Below, piece after piece: positions 8,109-17,461 of a DNA stretch of 49,708 nt. The notes under the pieces are model-generated. The model searched no databases. It was not told where the DNA came from and saw only the letters and a list, made by a program, of their open reading frames with translations. The stretch lies in assembly GCA_944384585.1 (NCBI GenBank), contig CALWTY010000012.1, positions 1-49,708 on the forward strand. The letters run 5' to 3'. Both the position numbers and the translations under genes were made by a program. Each line of letters starts with the position of its first letter. Positions within the stretch are counted from its first letter, which is position 1. Origin of the DNA: an uncultured Clostridia bacterium. Lineage in GTDB: Bacteria; Bacillota; Clostridia; Oscillospirales; CAG-272.

Positions 8109-9539
8109 ATGAAGGAATTTTACGAAAATCCTCTTTGTGTTCGCTACTCAAGCGACGCCATGAAGAGGATCTTTTCTGCGGACTTTAAATTTTCGACCTG
8201 GAGAAAGCTGTGGATCGCACTGGCCGAAAGCGAGCGGGAGCTCGGTCTGCCCATCACCGGGGAGCAGATCGAGGAGATGAAGGCTCATATCCATGACATC
8301 GATTATGAGGCCGCCGCCGCTTACGAGGCGGAGGTTCGTCACGATGTGATGGCGCATGTCCGTACCTACGGGGATGCATGCCCCGGGGCGAAGCCGATCA
8401 TTCATCTCGGCGCAACCTCCTGCTACGTCGGAGACAATACCGACATCATCCAGATGCGCGAGGGGCTTCTTCTGATCCGCAGACTGCTTGTCAATGCCAT
8501 AGCGGCGCTGGGAAGCTTTGCAGAACGGTACAAGGACGTTCCCACGCTCGCCTATACGCATTTTCAGGCGGCGCAGCCCACCACCGTCGGGAAGCGGGCC
8601 ACCCTTTGGGCGCAGGATCTGATTCTCGACCTTGATAATCTGGATCACGTTCTCTCCCGTCTGAAGCTCCTCGGCTGCAAGGGGACGACAGGCACCGGCG
8701 CGAGTTTTGTGGCGCTCTTTGACGGTGATACCGAAAAGGTCAAGCTGCTGGAGAAAAAGATCGCGGAAAAAATGGGCTTCTCCGGTGCAATCGCCGTTTC
8801 GGGGCAAACCTACACCCGGAAGATCGACTATTTCGTGCTGTCGGTGCTGTCGGGAATCGCACAGAGTGCATCGAAATTTGCCGGCGACATCCGTCTGCTC
8901 TCTCATATGAAGGAGTTTGACGAGCCGTTTGAGAGCAAGCAGATCGGCTCTTCCGCCATGGCCTATAAGCGCAATCCGATGCGCTGCGAGAGAATTGCCT
9001 CCCTGGCCCGCTATATTCTGGTCGACACGCTCAATCCCGCCGTGACGGCGGCGACTCAATGGCTGGAAAGAACGCTTGACGATTCCGCCAACCGCCGCAT
9101 CAGCATTCCCGAGGCGTTTCTCGCCGCCGATGGGATTCTCTCCCTCTATATCAACGTTATCACCCGCGGCAGTGTCTATCCGAAGGTGATGGAGAAGCAT
9201 CTGAACGAGGAGCTGCCCTTTATGGCGACGGAGAACATCCTGATGTACTGCGTCAGAAAAGGCGGAGACAGACAGGAGCTTCACGAGGCGATCCGCGAGC
9301 TTTCCGTCGCCGTGACCAAGCAGATCAAGCTCAACGGCGCCGAAAACGATCTTCTTGACCGCATTCTGCAGGATCGGCGCTTCAACCTGACGGGGGAGGA
9401 GATGAAGGAGATTCTTCATGTCCGCAACTTCATCGGGATGGCGCCTCAGCAGACGGAGGAGTTCATCCGGAACGAGATCGCTCCCATTACGGAGGGCAAC
9501 CGCGACTTGCTCGGACTTGATGTGACGATCAGAGTCTGA
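8109..9539 (+). CDS. purB: Adenylosuccinate lyase
   Basis: 476 residues from the ATG at 8109, preceded by GGAGGA at 8099; the in-frame TTG at 8085 lacks a site. It cleaves fumarate from SAICAR and from adenylosuccinate, two steps of purine/AMP synthesis. The fumarase/aspartase-superfamily signature is SSAMAYKRNPMRCE, carrying the mobile catalytic loop serines. HLGATSCYVGDN and the TYTRKIDYF region are the other conserved blocks. Length is normal for the longer clostridial PurB form. It lies 36 bp upstream of purA, so the final two-step AMP branch is one operon. Confidence 0.95.
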   Translation: MKEFYENPLCVRYSSDAMKRIFSADFKFSTWRKLWIALAESERELGLPITGEQIEEMKAHIHDIDYEAAAAYEAEVRHDVMAHVRTYGDACPGAKPIIHLGATSCYVGDNTDIIQMREGLLLIRRLLVNAIAALGSFAERYKDVPTLAYTHFQAAQPTTVGKRATLWAQDLILDLDNLDHVLSRLKLLGCKGTTGTGASFVALFDGDTEKVKLLEKKIAEKMGFSGAIAVSGQTYTRKIDYFVLSVLSGIAQSASKFAGDIRLLSHMKEFDEPFESKQIGSSAMAYKRNPMRCERIASLARYILVDTLNPAVTAATQWLERTLDDSANRRISIPEAFLAADGILSLYINVITRGSVYPKVMEKHLNEELPFMATENILMYCVRKGGDRQELHEAIRELSVAVTKQIKLNGAENDLLDRILQDRRFNLTGEEMKEILHVRNFIGMAPQQTEEFIRNEIAPITEGNRDLLGLDVTIRV

Positions 9540-9575
9540 AATATCAATATCTAAAGGTGGAAAGAAGGAGCTATT

Positions 9576-10850
9576 ATGTTAACAGCAATTGTCGGAATTA
9601 ACTGGGGTGACGAAGGCAAGGGACGGATGGTCGACCTGCTTTCTCAGAAATTCGATATTGTGTCCCGCTATCAGGGCGGCAACAACGCCGGTCATACCGT
9701 GGTCAATGAAAGAGGGAAGTTCATTCTGAATCTCCTGCCCTCCGGCATTCTGCGGGACGATACCGTCAACGTGATGGGACCCGGCATGGTCATCGACGCC
9801 GAGCATCTCTGGAACGAGGTGAAGCGGCTGCGCGACGCGGGAATCGTCATCACGCCGGAGCATCTGAAGATCAGCGACCGCGCCACGATCTGTATGCCCT
9901 ATCACAAGCTGCTTGACTGCCTGGAGGAAGAGCGTCTTGCCGATAAGAAATTCGGCTCGACCCGCCGCGGCATCGCGCCGGTCTATGCCGACAAATATAT
10001 GAAGAAGACCGTCAGAATGGGCGATCTGCTCCATCCCGAGGCGCTTCCCGAGAAGCTTGCGGATCTGATGGAGTGGAAAAACCTGACGGTCAACAAGGGC
10101 TACGGTCACGAGGCGATCACGCCGGAGTCGATGCTGGAGTGGCTCAATACCTATGCCATGCCCTTCGTTCCGTATATCACCAATACCACCGAATATCTCG
10201 GAGAGGCTGCCGCAAACGGCAAGAATATTATATTCGAGGCGCAGCTCGGGGCTCTTCGCGACATCGATTTCGGAATTTATCCATACACCTCCTCCTCCTC
10301 GACGATTGCGGCGTATGCCCCGATCGGTGCCGGCATCCCGCAGTGCAGACTCGACGAGGTCGTCGGGATCATGAAGGCCTATTCCTCCTGCGTCGGGGAA
10401 GGCCCCTTTACCTGCGAGCTGTTCGGGAAGGAAGGGGATGAGCTTCGCGAGGCAGGCGGAGAATACGGCGCGGCGACCGGACGTCCCAGACGGGTCGGCG
10501 GCTTTGATGTCGTGGCCTCCCGCTACGGAACGCTGGTGCAGGGCGCGACCTGCCTTGCCGTGACAAAGCTGGACGTTCTCTCCTATCTGAAAAAGATTCC
10601 GGTCTGCGTCGCTTACGAGGTAAACGGCGTCAGAACCGAGAAATTCCCGATGGGCGTCGAGCTGGCGGAGGCAAAGCCGGTTTACGAGTATTTTGACGGC
10701 TGGATGCAGGATGTGTCGGGCTGCCGCAGCTTCTCGGAGCTTCCCGAAAATGCGCAGAAGTATGTGAAATTCCTGGAGGAAAGCGTCAACTGCCCGGTGA
10801 AGTATGTATCGGTCGGCGCAAAGCGGGAGCAGTACATCCGGATGTATTGA
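9576..10850 (+). CDS. purA: Adenylosuccinate synthetase
   Basis: 424 residues, full length. It joins IMP and aspartate using GTP to give adenylosuccinate, which PurB then splits to AMP. Diagnostic motifs are INWGDEGKGRMVDLL at the N-terminus (GTP-binding loop and catalytic Asp12), RYQGGNNAGHT, and GATGRPRRVGGFD, an Arg-rich active-site loop. The ATG is preceded by AAGGAG. The gene ends before a strong terminator at 10895. Confidence 0.97.
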   Translation: MLTAIVGINWGDEGKGRMVDLLSQKFDIVSRYQGGNNAGHTVVNERGKFILNLLPSGILRDDTVNVMGPGMVIDAEHLWNEVKRLRDAGIVITPEHLKISDRATICMPYHKLLDCLEEERLADKKFGSTRRGIAPVYADKYMKKTVRMGDLLHPEALPEKLADLMEWKNLTVNKGYGHEAITPESMLEWLNTYAMPFVPYITNTTEYLGEAAANGKNIIFEAQLGALRDIDFGIYPYTSSSSTIAAYAPIGAGIPQCRLDEVVGIMKAYSSCVGEGPFTCELFGKEGDELREAGGEYGAATGRPRRVGGFDVVASRYGTLVQGATCLAVTKLDVLSYLKKIPVCVAYEVNGVRTEKFPMGVELAEAKPVYEYFDGWMQDVSGCRSFSELPENAQKYVKFLEESVNCPVKYVSVGAKREQYIRMY

Positions 10851-10894
10851 GCGCGCAGCCTCCGATCCCGATTTTCCGCTATCACAACAGGATG

Positions 10895-10937
10895 AAAATG
10901 CCCGCGAAAACGGCACAGCCGTTTTCGCGGGCATTTT
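10895..10937. terminator. Bidirectional terminator between purA and the fol operon
   Basis: A 20-bp perfect stem (10895-10914 with 10918-10937) around an ACA loop; the outer arms are AAAATGCCCGCG and CGCGGGCATTTT. A/T-rich outer ends on both strands make it work in both directions between two convergent operons. Confidence 0.92.
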
Positions 10938-11043
10938 GCGGTATATTGGTTCGGAATGGCCCCCGCTGTCGGGCAGACTGCGGTTCGGCAGGGGATCGGC
11001 TTGTGAAAAGACTGACTTCCGCATCGGCGCGGAGGGCGATCGG

Positions 11044-11718
11044 TCAGCGAGATTGATACTCCGAGATCGATCGGATCAGAATCCGGTCGGTCGCGTCGTC
11101 CCGGACAAGAATGAAGATCTGAGGTCTTGTCCGATTGCTCGGCAGGTCGTCACGGAAGGTGCCGTTGTTGCGGCGGATCGCATAACGCACCTCATATTCA
11201 TAGAGGGTGTAATTCATTCCGTTCTCTTCGTCGTAGACATCCTCCTCCCGCAGACGAATGACCTCCATATTATAGAGCATCTGCATGGTGAAGCGTTCCT
11301 TGTCGCCATGCTCCTTCCGGTATTCCTCGGTAAACAGGGCGTTGTACGCTTCATGGTTGCCGTGGATGACCGCGTCAAAATACCGTCTGAAAAAAATGGC
11401 AGTCGGGCCCGCCTGCTCGAAGGCACGGTCATCGATCAGCGTGGAAAAAGTGATACCTCCGTCGGGGGAATAGGAAATATAACGGTCAAGATCCAAATAT
11501 TCTTCATCCTCGAAAATATCATAATCGTAATCGGGATTGAAGAGAAAGACGGGCTCTCTGGTTGCCTCCCCTTCCTGCGATGAGAAAAGGCTGTCCAGGC
11601 CGACGTCAAGAATGAGATTGAACAGGAGCAGAACGGCAAAGAGGATCAGCAGAATCAGGATTACGATTTTGGCTTTGCGCTTGTCGGCGCGGGGCGCTTT
11701 TTTGTCCAAACGGTTCAC
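11044..11718 (-). CDS. Single-pass membrane protein of unknown function
   Basis: 224 residues. A short positively charged cytoplasmic N-terminus (KKAPRADKRKAK) is followed by one strong transmembrane helix at about residues 18-37, then an acidic extracytoplasmic domain of about 185 residues, with a Tyr/Asp-rich stretch near residues 62-85. I recognise no catalytic motif. Its ATG overlaps the folC stop (ATGA), so it is translationally coupled to folC and is the last gene of the folT-folC operon. This suggests co-expression rather than a proven folate role. Confidence 0.75.
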   Translation of the reverse strand: MNRLDKKAPRADKRKAKIVILILLILFAVLLLFNLILDVGLDSLFSSQEGEATREPVFLFNPDYDYDIFEDEEYLDLDRYISYSPDGGITFSTLIDDRAFEQAGPTAIFFRRYFDAVIHGNHEAYNALFTEEYRKEHGDKERFTMQMLYNMEVIRLREEDVYDEENGMNYTLYEYEVRYAIRRNNGTFRDDLPSNRTRPQIFILVRDDATDRILIRSISEYQSR

Positions 11719-13010
11719 CGCCTTTGTTCATTTTGATGGATCAGATCGGTCAGAGAGGCCTTGAAGGATGCGTAGGAGTAGAGCGAGCCGACGCAGAGCA
11801 GCGGAAGATCCCCTTGCTTTGCCAGGGCATAGCCGCGGCGGACCGCCTCCTCAAAGCTCGCGCAGGGGGAAGCGGGGACGCCCAGCGCCTGAAACTCCTC
11901 CGCGTAGGCCGCGGCGTCAAGGGCTCTGCTGTTGTCGGCGGTGACGGTAAGCACCGTTTCTGCGATCGCGGCAAGCTCCGATGCGATTTTCGCGTGATCC
12001 TTGTCTTTCATAACCCCCGAAATGAGGATCAGCCGTTTCCCGCCGAGACAGAGTCTGACGGTTCTGACGGCGGCGGAAACCCCTTCCTCATTATGCCCGC
12101 CGTCAAAGAAGACGAGGGGATCGCGGTTCATCAGCTCAAACCGTCCCTTCCAGCGCGCCGAGGCAAGCCCCCGGCGGAGCGCTTCTTCCGGGATCGCAAC
12201 ACCCTGCCGATTCAGGATCGAAACCGCCTCGATGACCGATGCTGCGTTCTCCGGCTGATAAACGCCGAGGAGCGCAAGATGAAGGGCGGATAGGCCGCGA
12301 TAGGTAAAATCAGATCCGCTAAGACTGTAGCAGACTTCAGTCAGCCCGCCTGGATCCTTTCGGAAAAAGGGAGAGCAGAGCTCTGCCGCCTTGCTGCGGA
12401 TTACCTCCTCCGCCTCTTTGTCTTTGCCGCCGAAGAGGACGGGCGAGCCGCTCTTGATGATCCCGGCCTTCTCCCCCGCAATAGCGGCGACCGTACTGCC
12501 GAGGAAGGCGGTATGATCGAGAGAAACGCCGGTGATGACCGACAGAAGCGGAGGCGGGAGGATGTTTGTGGAGTCAAGCCTGCCGCCCATGCCGCATTCC
12601 ACCGCCGCAATCTCCACCTTTTTGCGGCGGAAATACTCAAAGCCGATGGCGGTCAGAATCTCGAATTCCGTCGGCGGATCGGACATCCGTCGGCAGAGGG
12701 GCTCGATATCGGTGACAATCTCCGCCAGCTCCCCGCGGGAAATAGGCACGCCGCCGACGCAGATGCGTTCCTCGAAAAATTCAAGATAGGGGGAGGTAAA
12801 AAGCCCGGTACGGAATCCGGCTGCGCGGAGGACCGATTCCAGCATGGCGGAAAAGGAGCCTTTTCCGTTTGTGCCCGCGACATGGATGGCGCGGAAGCTC
12901 CGTTCCGGATGTCCGAGCATCTCCGACAGTTCCGCGATCCGCTCAAGACCGGGACGGCTTCCCCGCCATTCGACAGAATGGATAAAGGAAATGGCTTCGC
13001 TGTAATTCAT
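11715..13010 (-). CDS. folC: Folylpolyglutamate synthase / dihydrofolate synthase
   Basis: 431 residues, the usual length. It adds glutamate to dihydropteroate and/or to folates, which traps imported folate in the cell. The Mur-ligase-type P-loop is HVAGTNGKGS near residue 45. LFTSPYLEFFEERI, VECGMGGRLDSTN (metal/glutamate site) and FFDGGHNEEG complete the FolC pattern. It sits 3' of folT with a 4-bp ATGA overlap, which fits retention of the vitamin taken up by FolT. Regulation is through the THF riboswitch upstream of folT. Confidence 0.95.
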   Translation of the reverse strand: MNYSEAISFIHSVEWRGSRPGLERIAELSEMLGHPERSFRAIHVAGTNGKGSFSAMLESVLRAAGFRTGLFTSPYLEFFEERICVGGVPISRGELAEIVTDIEPLCRRMSDPPTEFEILTAIGFEYFRRKKVEIAAVECGMGGRLDSTNILPPPLLSVITGVSLDHTAFLGSTVAAIAGEKAGIIKSGSPVLFGGKDKEAEEVIRSKAAELCSPFFRKDPGGLTEVCYSLSGSDFTYRGLSALHLALLGVYQPENAASVIEAVSILNRQGVAIPEEALRRGLASARWKGRFELMNRDPLVFFDGGHNEEGVSAAVRTVRLCLGGKRLILISGVMKDKDHAKIASELAAIAETVLTVTADNSRALDAAAYAEEFQALGVPASPCASFEEAVRRGYALAKQGDLPLLCVGSLYSYASFKASLTDLIHQNEQRR

Positions 13011-13570
13011 GGCAATTTCGTGACCTTTCCGATCTCATTCATAAAGGATTTGTTCTTGATCAAAAGGAGCAGCACCGCCGATTCCAGCGCGGAAATGCCC
13101 AGATAGATCGGGATTCTGAAATACGAAACGTTTCCGAAGATCGGTAGCAGCGCCGCAGTCTTGATCAGCATCGATCCCACAAGATGAGAGAGCAGAACCG
13201 AAGCAGGCACGCTGTATTTCGGCTCGGTTCCTGAAAACACATGGCGGAAAAAGAGGCCGGACAACGCCCCGGTGAGGAAGGAGCCGACCGAGATCAGCGG
13301 AATCGGCGCCATGCCGTTGATCAGACAGGAGAGCAGATCGGCGCTGAGGGCGGTCACTCCTCCCAGCATCGGCCCGAAAAGAAAGCCGGAAAGGAAGACC
13401 GGCAGATTCTCAAAGGTAAGCCGAAGCGGACCGGTGCCGAAGATCGCCTTGGCAATTGAGGCGAGGATCAGGCTCAGCGCCGCCAGAAGCGCGCTGATCA
13501 CCAGGACTCTGACGTTGCCGAAGAGCTTGAGCTCCCCGACGAAATTAAGGGAATTGTTGGGTGTTTTCAT
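13007..13570 (-). CDS. folT: Folate ECF transporter substrate-binding (S) component
   Basis: 187 residues, six predicted membrane helices. It is the folate-specific S component that plugs into the shared ECF AAT module to import folates. VISALLAALSLILASIAKAI and the FLFGPMLGGVTALSADLL segment match folate-family S components (the conserved loop after helix 3). Identification is strengthened by the adjacent folC and by a tetrahydrofolate riboswitch in the leader. The ATG is served by AGGAGGT at 13578-13584. The ECF ATPase/T genes are not in this window. Confidence 0.9.
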   Translation of the reverse strand: MKTPNNSLNFVGELKLFGNVRVLVISALLAALSLILASIAKAIFGTGPLRLTFENLPVFLSGFLFGPMLGGVTALSADLLSCLINGMAPIPLISVGSFLTGALSGLFFRHVFSGTEPKYSVPASVLLSHLVGSMLIKTAALLPIFGNVSYFRIPIYLGISALESAVLLLLIKNKSFMNEIGKVTKLP

Positions 13571-13577
13571 AAAAATT

Positions 13578-13610
13578 ACCTCCTATGAGCAGACTCGCAG
13601 CACACGGAGG
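13578..13610 (-). promoter_or_regulatory. Shine-Dalgarno-sequestering stem of the folT leader
   Basis: On the minus strand TGCCTCC (ends at 13606) can pair over seven positions, one of them G-U, with GGAGGTA, which contains the folT ribosome site (13578-13584). This puts the expression platform of the riboswitch at translation initiation. No T-tract follows, so a transcription terminator is less likely. Confidence 0.6.
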
Positions 13611-13625
13611 CAAAAATACTCTATG

Positions 13626-13727
13626 CACCAGCGGGATGCGAAGCTCCGACCGCAACACAGTTGTTTTCGTCCGAAGGGCAACTCCCCGTCCCCGCGGCAC
13701 TTAACGCCTGAGCTCCTACTCTGAATT
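13626..13727 (-). promoter_or_regulatory. Tetrahydrofolate (THF-I) riboswitch aptamer
   Basis: Read on the minus strand, the leader has the conserved blocks of the THF riboswitch in order: AGAGTAG (13722-13716), GCGTTAAGTG (13707-13698), GCGGT, and GCATCC (13639-13634) just before the closing strand. P1 can form from TCAG/CTGG and P2 from GGAGCTC/GGAGCTTC. It starts at the expected transcription start of the consensus promoter and precedes folT. Ligand-bound RNA is expected to lower folT-folC expression. Confidence 0.85.
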
Positions 13728-13733
13728 TACTCC

Positions 13734-13762
13734 ATTATATCACGTTTCCCTCCGCTTGTCAA
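13734..13762 (-). promoter_or_regulatory. Perfect sigma-A promoter of the folT operon
   Basis: On the minus strand TTGACA (13762-13757), 17-bp spacer, TATAAT (13739-13734). The predicted +1, about 13727, coincides with the 5' edge of the THF aptamer. Confidence 0.9.
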
Positions 13763-13822
13763 GAGGAGGGACTGACAGGGCGCGGTTTTTTCCGCGATCG
13801 TGCGCTTTTGGGAAATACCCCC

Positions 13823-13851
13823 TTTTCAAATCGCTCATGATATGGTATAAT
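13823..13851 (+). promoter_or_regulatory. Extended -10 promoter of the ABC exporter operon
   Basis: TTTTCA (13823-13828), 17-bp spacer, TATAAT (13846-13851), with TGG directly before the -10 (extended -10). It is divergent from the folT promoter, about 60 bp away. Confidence 0.7.
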
Positions 13852-13946
13852 ATTGCGTGATTGTCGGATTTTCCGCCTTTCGGGAGCGGGAACGGAAAAA
13901 AGGCAGAAGCGGTTGGCTTGCTGCCGATTCTGAGAAGGATTGGGAA

Positions 13947-15662
13947 ATGAAAAAACTTTTGAAGTATATGCGCGGTTACAGGCGGGAATGTATTCTCGGT
14001 CCGCTGCTCAAGCTGGCGGAAGCCTCGCTCGAATTGATTGTGCCGTATGTGATCATGAACATCATCAATATCGGCATTCTCAACGGAGACAAAGCCTACA
14101 TCATCGGGCGGATGCTCCTTCTTGTCGGAATGGGGCTGGCGGGGCTTTTGTTTTCCGTCGCGGCGCAGTATTTTTCGGCAAGAGCCGCTGTCGGCTTTTC
14201 CTCAAAAGTCAGGGCGGCACTTTTTGCCCACATCATGCACCTCGGCTACCCGGAGATCGACCGCATGGGAAAATCGACCTTCATCACGAGGCTGACGAGC
14301 GATCTCAATCAGGTGCAGGCTGGCGTGAATCTGACGCTGCGCCTCTTCCTCCGTTCGCCCTTCATCGTCTTCGGCGCGATGATCTGCGCCTTTACGATCG
14401 ATCTGCAGGCGGCGCTTGTCTTTGTCGTGGCGATCCCGGTGCTGGCAGCGGTGGTGTTTGCCATCATGCTTTCGACGATCCCGCTCTACAAAAAGGTGCA
14501 GCAGAAGCTCGATCGGATCCTCTCCAAAACGCGGGAGAATCTCAGCGGCGTCAGAATGCTCCGCGCGCTGTGCAAGGAAAGCGAGGAGATCGACGATTTT
14601 GCGGAAAAGAATCAGGATCTGAGCCGCGCCCAGCGATTTGTGGGAAAGCTCTCGGCGCTGATGAATCCGCTGGCCTACGTTCTGATCAACGCCGCGATTA
14701 TCGTGCTGATCTACGTCGGCGCGCTGAAGGTGCAGCACGGCGTTTTGACGCAGGCCGCGGTGATCGCGCTCTACAATTATATGTCGCAGATTCTGGTGGA
14801 GCTGATCAAGCTCGCCAACCTGATCATCACGATTACCAAGGCGGTCGCCTGCGGCAACCGCGTCGAGGCGGTGCTGGAATCGGACGCTTCGCTCCTGCCG
14901 TCGCGGCTGCCTCCCGAAATCAAGGGGACGCATACCGTCGAACTTCGCCGCGTCAGCTTCCGGTATGAAGGGGGCGGAGACAATGCCCTCACCGACATCA
15001 GCCTGACCGCCGACGATGGGGAGACCGTCGGGATCATCGGCGGAACCGGGTCGGGTAAGACTACGCTGATCAATCTGATCTGCCGCTTTTATGAGGCGAC
15101 AGAGGGGGAGGTGCTGATCGACGGCCGGCCGGTCGCAAGCTATGACTTTGCCGAACTGCGGGGAAAAATCGGGATCGTGCCGCAGGGGGCGGCGCTCTTC
15201 GGAGGAACGGTTCGGAGCAATCTCCTCTTCGGACGGGAGGATGCAACTGACGACGAGATCTGGGAGGCGCTGGAGCGGGCGCAGGCCGCCGATTTTGTCA
15301 GGGAGAAACCCGGTATGCTGGATTTTGAGATCGAGCAGGGAGGTAAAAACCTGTCGGGCGGACAACGGCAGCGCCTGACCGTGGCGCGGGCGCTGATCCG
15401 GAATCCCGGGATTCTGATTCTCGACGACAGCTCCTCGGCGCTTGATTACGCGACCGATCTCGCGCTTCGCCGAGCCGTCAGGCAGCTTCCGGGGCGCCCC
15501 GTGATTTTCATTGTTTCCCAGCGCGCTTCCTCGCTCCGCGGCTCCGATCGGATCGTTGTCCTCGACGAAGGACGCGCCGTCGGAATCGGTACGCACGAGC
15601 AGCTTTACGAATCCTGCGTTGTCTACCGTGAGATCTGTGATTCGCAGAGCAGAATACGCTGA
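13947..15662 (+). CDS. ABC exporter half-transporter, degenerate-site partner
   Basis: 571 residues from the ATG at 13947 with AGAAGGA upstream; the frame stays open to 13857 but has no site there. Residues about 1-310 are a six-helix type IV exporter domain and the rest an ATPase. Walker A GGTGSGKTT lies near residue 365, LSGGQRQR near 469 and Walker B LILDDSSSALD near 490. The catalytic Glu after Walker B is Asp, as expected for the partner that forms the non-hydrolysing site in heterodimeric exporters of the BmrC/BmrD or TM287/288 kind. It therefore needs the next gene's product to hydrolyse ATP. The cargo is unknown (drug, lipid or peptide). Confidence 0.88.
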   Translation: MKKLLKYMRGYRRECILGPLLKLAEASLELIVPYVIMNIINIGILNGDKAYIIGRMLLLVGMGLAGLLFSVAAQYFSARAAVGFSSKVRAALFAHIMHLGYPEIDRMGKSTFITRLTSDLNQVQAGVNLTLRLFLRSPFIVFGAMICAFTIDLQAALVFVVAIPVLAAVVFAIMLSTIPLYKKVQQKLDRILSKTRENLSGVRMLRALCKESEEIDDFAEKNQDLSRAQRFVGKLSALMNPLAYVLINAAIIVLIYVGALKVQHGVLTQAAVIALYNYMSQILVELIKLANLIITITKAVACGNRVEAVLESDASLLPSRLPPEIKGTHTVELRRVSFRYEGGGDNALTDISLTADDGETVGIIGGTGSGKTTLINLICRFYEATEGEVLIDGRPVASYDFAELRGKIGIVPQGAALFGGTVRSNLLFGREDATDDEIWEALERAQAADFVREKPGMLDFEIEQGGKNLSGGQRQRLTVARALIRNPGILILDDSSSALDYATDLALRRAVRQLPGRPVIFIVSQRASSLRGSDRIVVLDEGRAVGIGTHEQLYESCVVYREICDSQSRIR

Positions 15663-15678
15663 AAGGAGGGCGCATATC

Positions 15679-17424
15679 ATGAAAAAGAGCAAGGGAATGG
15701 GCGGTCTTAAGCCCTCCCTCACCTATATCTCCCGCTATCGCCTTCTGATCGCCGGGACGCTTCTTCTCGCCGTGATCGGAACGGCCTCCATGCTGTGGGT
15801 TCCGATTATCATCGGTGACACGATCGATCTTCTGATCGGGGAGGGAAGCGTGGCGCTTTCGGCGGTATTGACGGAGCTGTGCAAGGCGGCGGTGATCTTC
15901 TGCATCGGGGGGATCGCGATGTGGGGAATGAGTCTGATCAACAACCGCATCACCTATCAGGTCGTGCGGGATATCCGAAGGGATGCCTTTGAGAAGATTC
16001 AGCATCTGCCGATCTCCTACCTTGATTCCCACCCTCACGGCGATATCGTCAGCCGTATCATCGCGGACGTCGATCAGTTTTCCGAGGGATTGCTGATGGG
16101 CTTTACGCAGCTCTTTACCGGCGTTCTGACGATTCTTGCCACGCTGGTCTTTATGTTCGTGATCCATCCGCTGATCGCCGCCGTAGTCGTCGTGCTGACT
16201 CCGCTGTCGCTCTTTATTGCCAATTTCATCGCCGGAAAAACCTATCGCTTCTTCAGGGATCAGTCAACCATCCGGGGAGAACAGACCGATTATATCAACG
16301 AGATGGTCGAAAACATCAAGACCGTAAAGGCCTTTTCCAACGAGGAAAAGGTGATCGGAAAATTCAAAGAGATCAACGGGCGGCTTCAGATAAGCTCCCT
16401 CAAGGCGATCTTCTTCTCCTCCCTGACCAATCCCACCACACGCTTTGTCAACAGCGTCGTCTATGCGGCGGTTGCCGGCTTCGGCGCCATTGCCGTTATC
16501 GGAGGGGGGCTTACGGCGGGCGGGCTGTCTGTCTTTCTTTCTTATGCCAATCAGTATACCAAGCCCTTCAACGAAATTTCCGGCGTGCTGGCGGAGTTTC
16601 AGAATGCCCTGGCCTGTGCCGAGCGTATCTTTGAATTCCTTGCGGCGGAGCAGGAACAACCTGATCCTGCGGACGCAGGCGTTCTGCGGGAAGTGAGCGG
16701 CAGGCTTTCGGTTGAGAATGTCTCCTTCTCCTATTCGCCCGACAGAAGGCTGCTTGAAAACTTTTCTCTTGAGGTCGCAAGCGGGCAAAAGATCGCGATC
16801 GTCGGGCCGACCGGCTGCGGAAAGACGACCTTTATCAACCTGCTGATGCGTTTTTACGACGTAAACGGCGGCGCGATTCTGATCGACGGGCGGGATATCC
16901 GCTCGATCACAAGGCAGAGCCTTCGGCTGAGCTACGGAATGGTGCTGCAGGAAACCTGGCTGAAGCAGGGAACGATCAGAGAAAATCTCAAGCTGGGACG
17001 CCCCGACGCGACCGATGCGGATATGATCGAGGCGGCGAAAAAGACCTACTGCCACGGCTTCATCTCCCGTCTTGAGAAAGGCTACGATACCGTCATCTCC
17101 GAGAGCGGCGGCAATCTCTCAAACGGGCAGAAGCAGCTTTTGTGCATCGCGCGGGCCATGATTTCCGATCCTCACTTCCTCATTGTAGATAAGGCGACCG
17201 CCTAGATCGATACCAGAACCGAGATCAAGGTGCAGAACGCCATGAAGACGCTGATGGAGGGGAAAACCTCCTTCGTCGTGGCGCATCGTCTTTCTACGAT
17301 CATGGAAATGGATCTGATCCTTGTGATGAAGGACGGCAACATCATCGAGCAGGGAACGCATCGGCAGCTGATGGAAAAAGGCGGCTTCTATTCCGTCCTG
17401 TTCAACAGTCAGTTTGCCGAATGA
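15679..17424 (+). pseudogene. ABC exporter half-transporter, catalytic partner, amber-interrupted
   Basis: It starts at the ATG at 15679 with AAAGGAGGG in front, 17 nt after the previous gene. The exporter domain is followed by Walker A GPTGCGKTT (near residue 376) and LSNGQKQLL (near 480). In Walker B the usual LDEATSSID is VDKATA*ID: codon 505 is AAG (Lys) where the catalytic Glu belongs, and codon 509 is TAG (17203-17205). Downstream the same frame continues undamaged for 72 codons (IDTRTEIKVQNA to FNSQFAE) with the H-loop AHRLST. So the gene is full length apart from lesions clustered at the catalytic site. Without the Glu even amber read-through should give a hydrolysis-dead partner for a heterodimer whose other site is already degenerate. 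Confidence 0.85.
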
Positions 17425-17461
17425 ATGACCGATCGAAGCATATTGCAAAGGAGAGGCTAAT

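Noticed and set aside
14202-15722. A 506-codon open frame antisense to the first ABC exporter gene
   Set aside because: It mirrors GC-rich coding sequence on the other strand, has no ribosome site and a low-complexity composition. Similar antisense frames opposite purA (9579-11024), purB (8148-9419), the nucleoside ATPase (42251-44083) and the polymerase gene were dismissed for the same reason.
17203-17205. TAG as a recoded sense codon (amber suppression or pyrrolysine)
   Set aside because: It is the only in-frame TAG among thousands of codons and coincides with loss of the catalytic Glu, so inactivation is the simpler reading. It is kept only as a check together with the absence of TAG stops.
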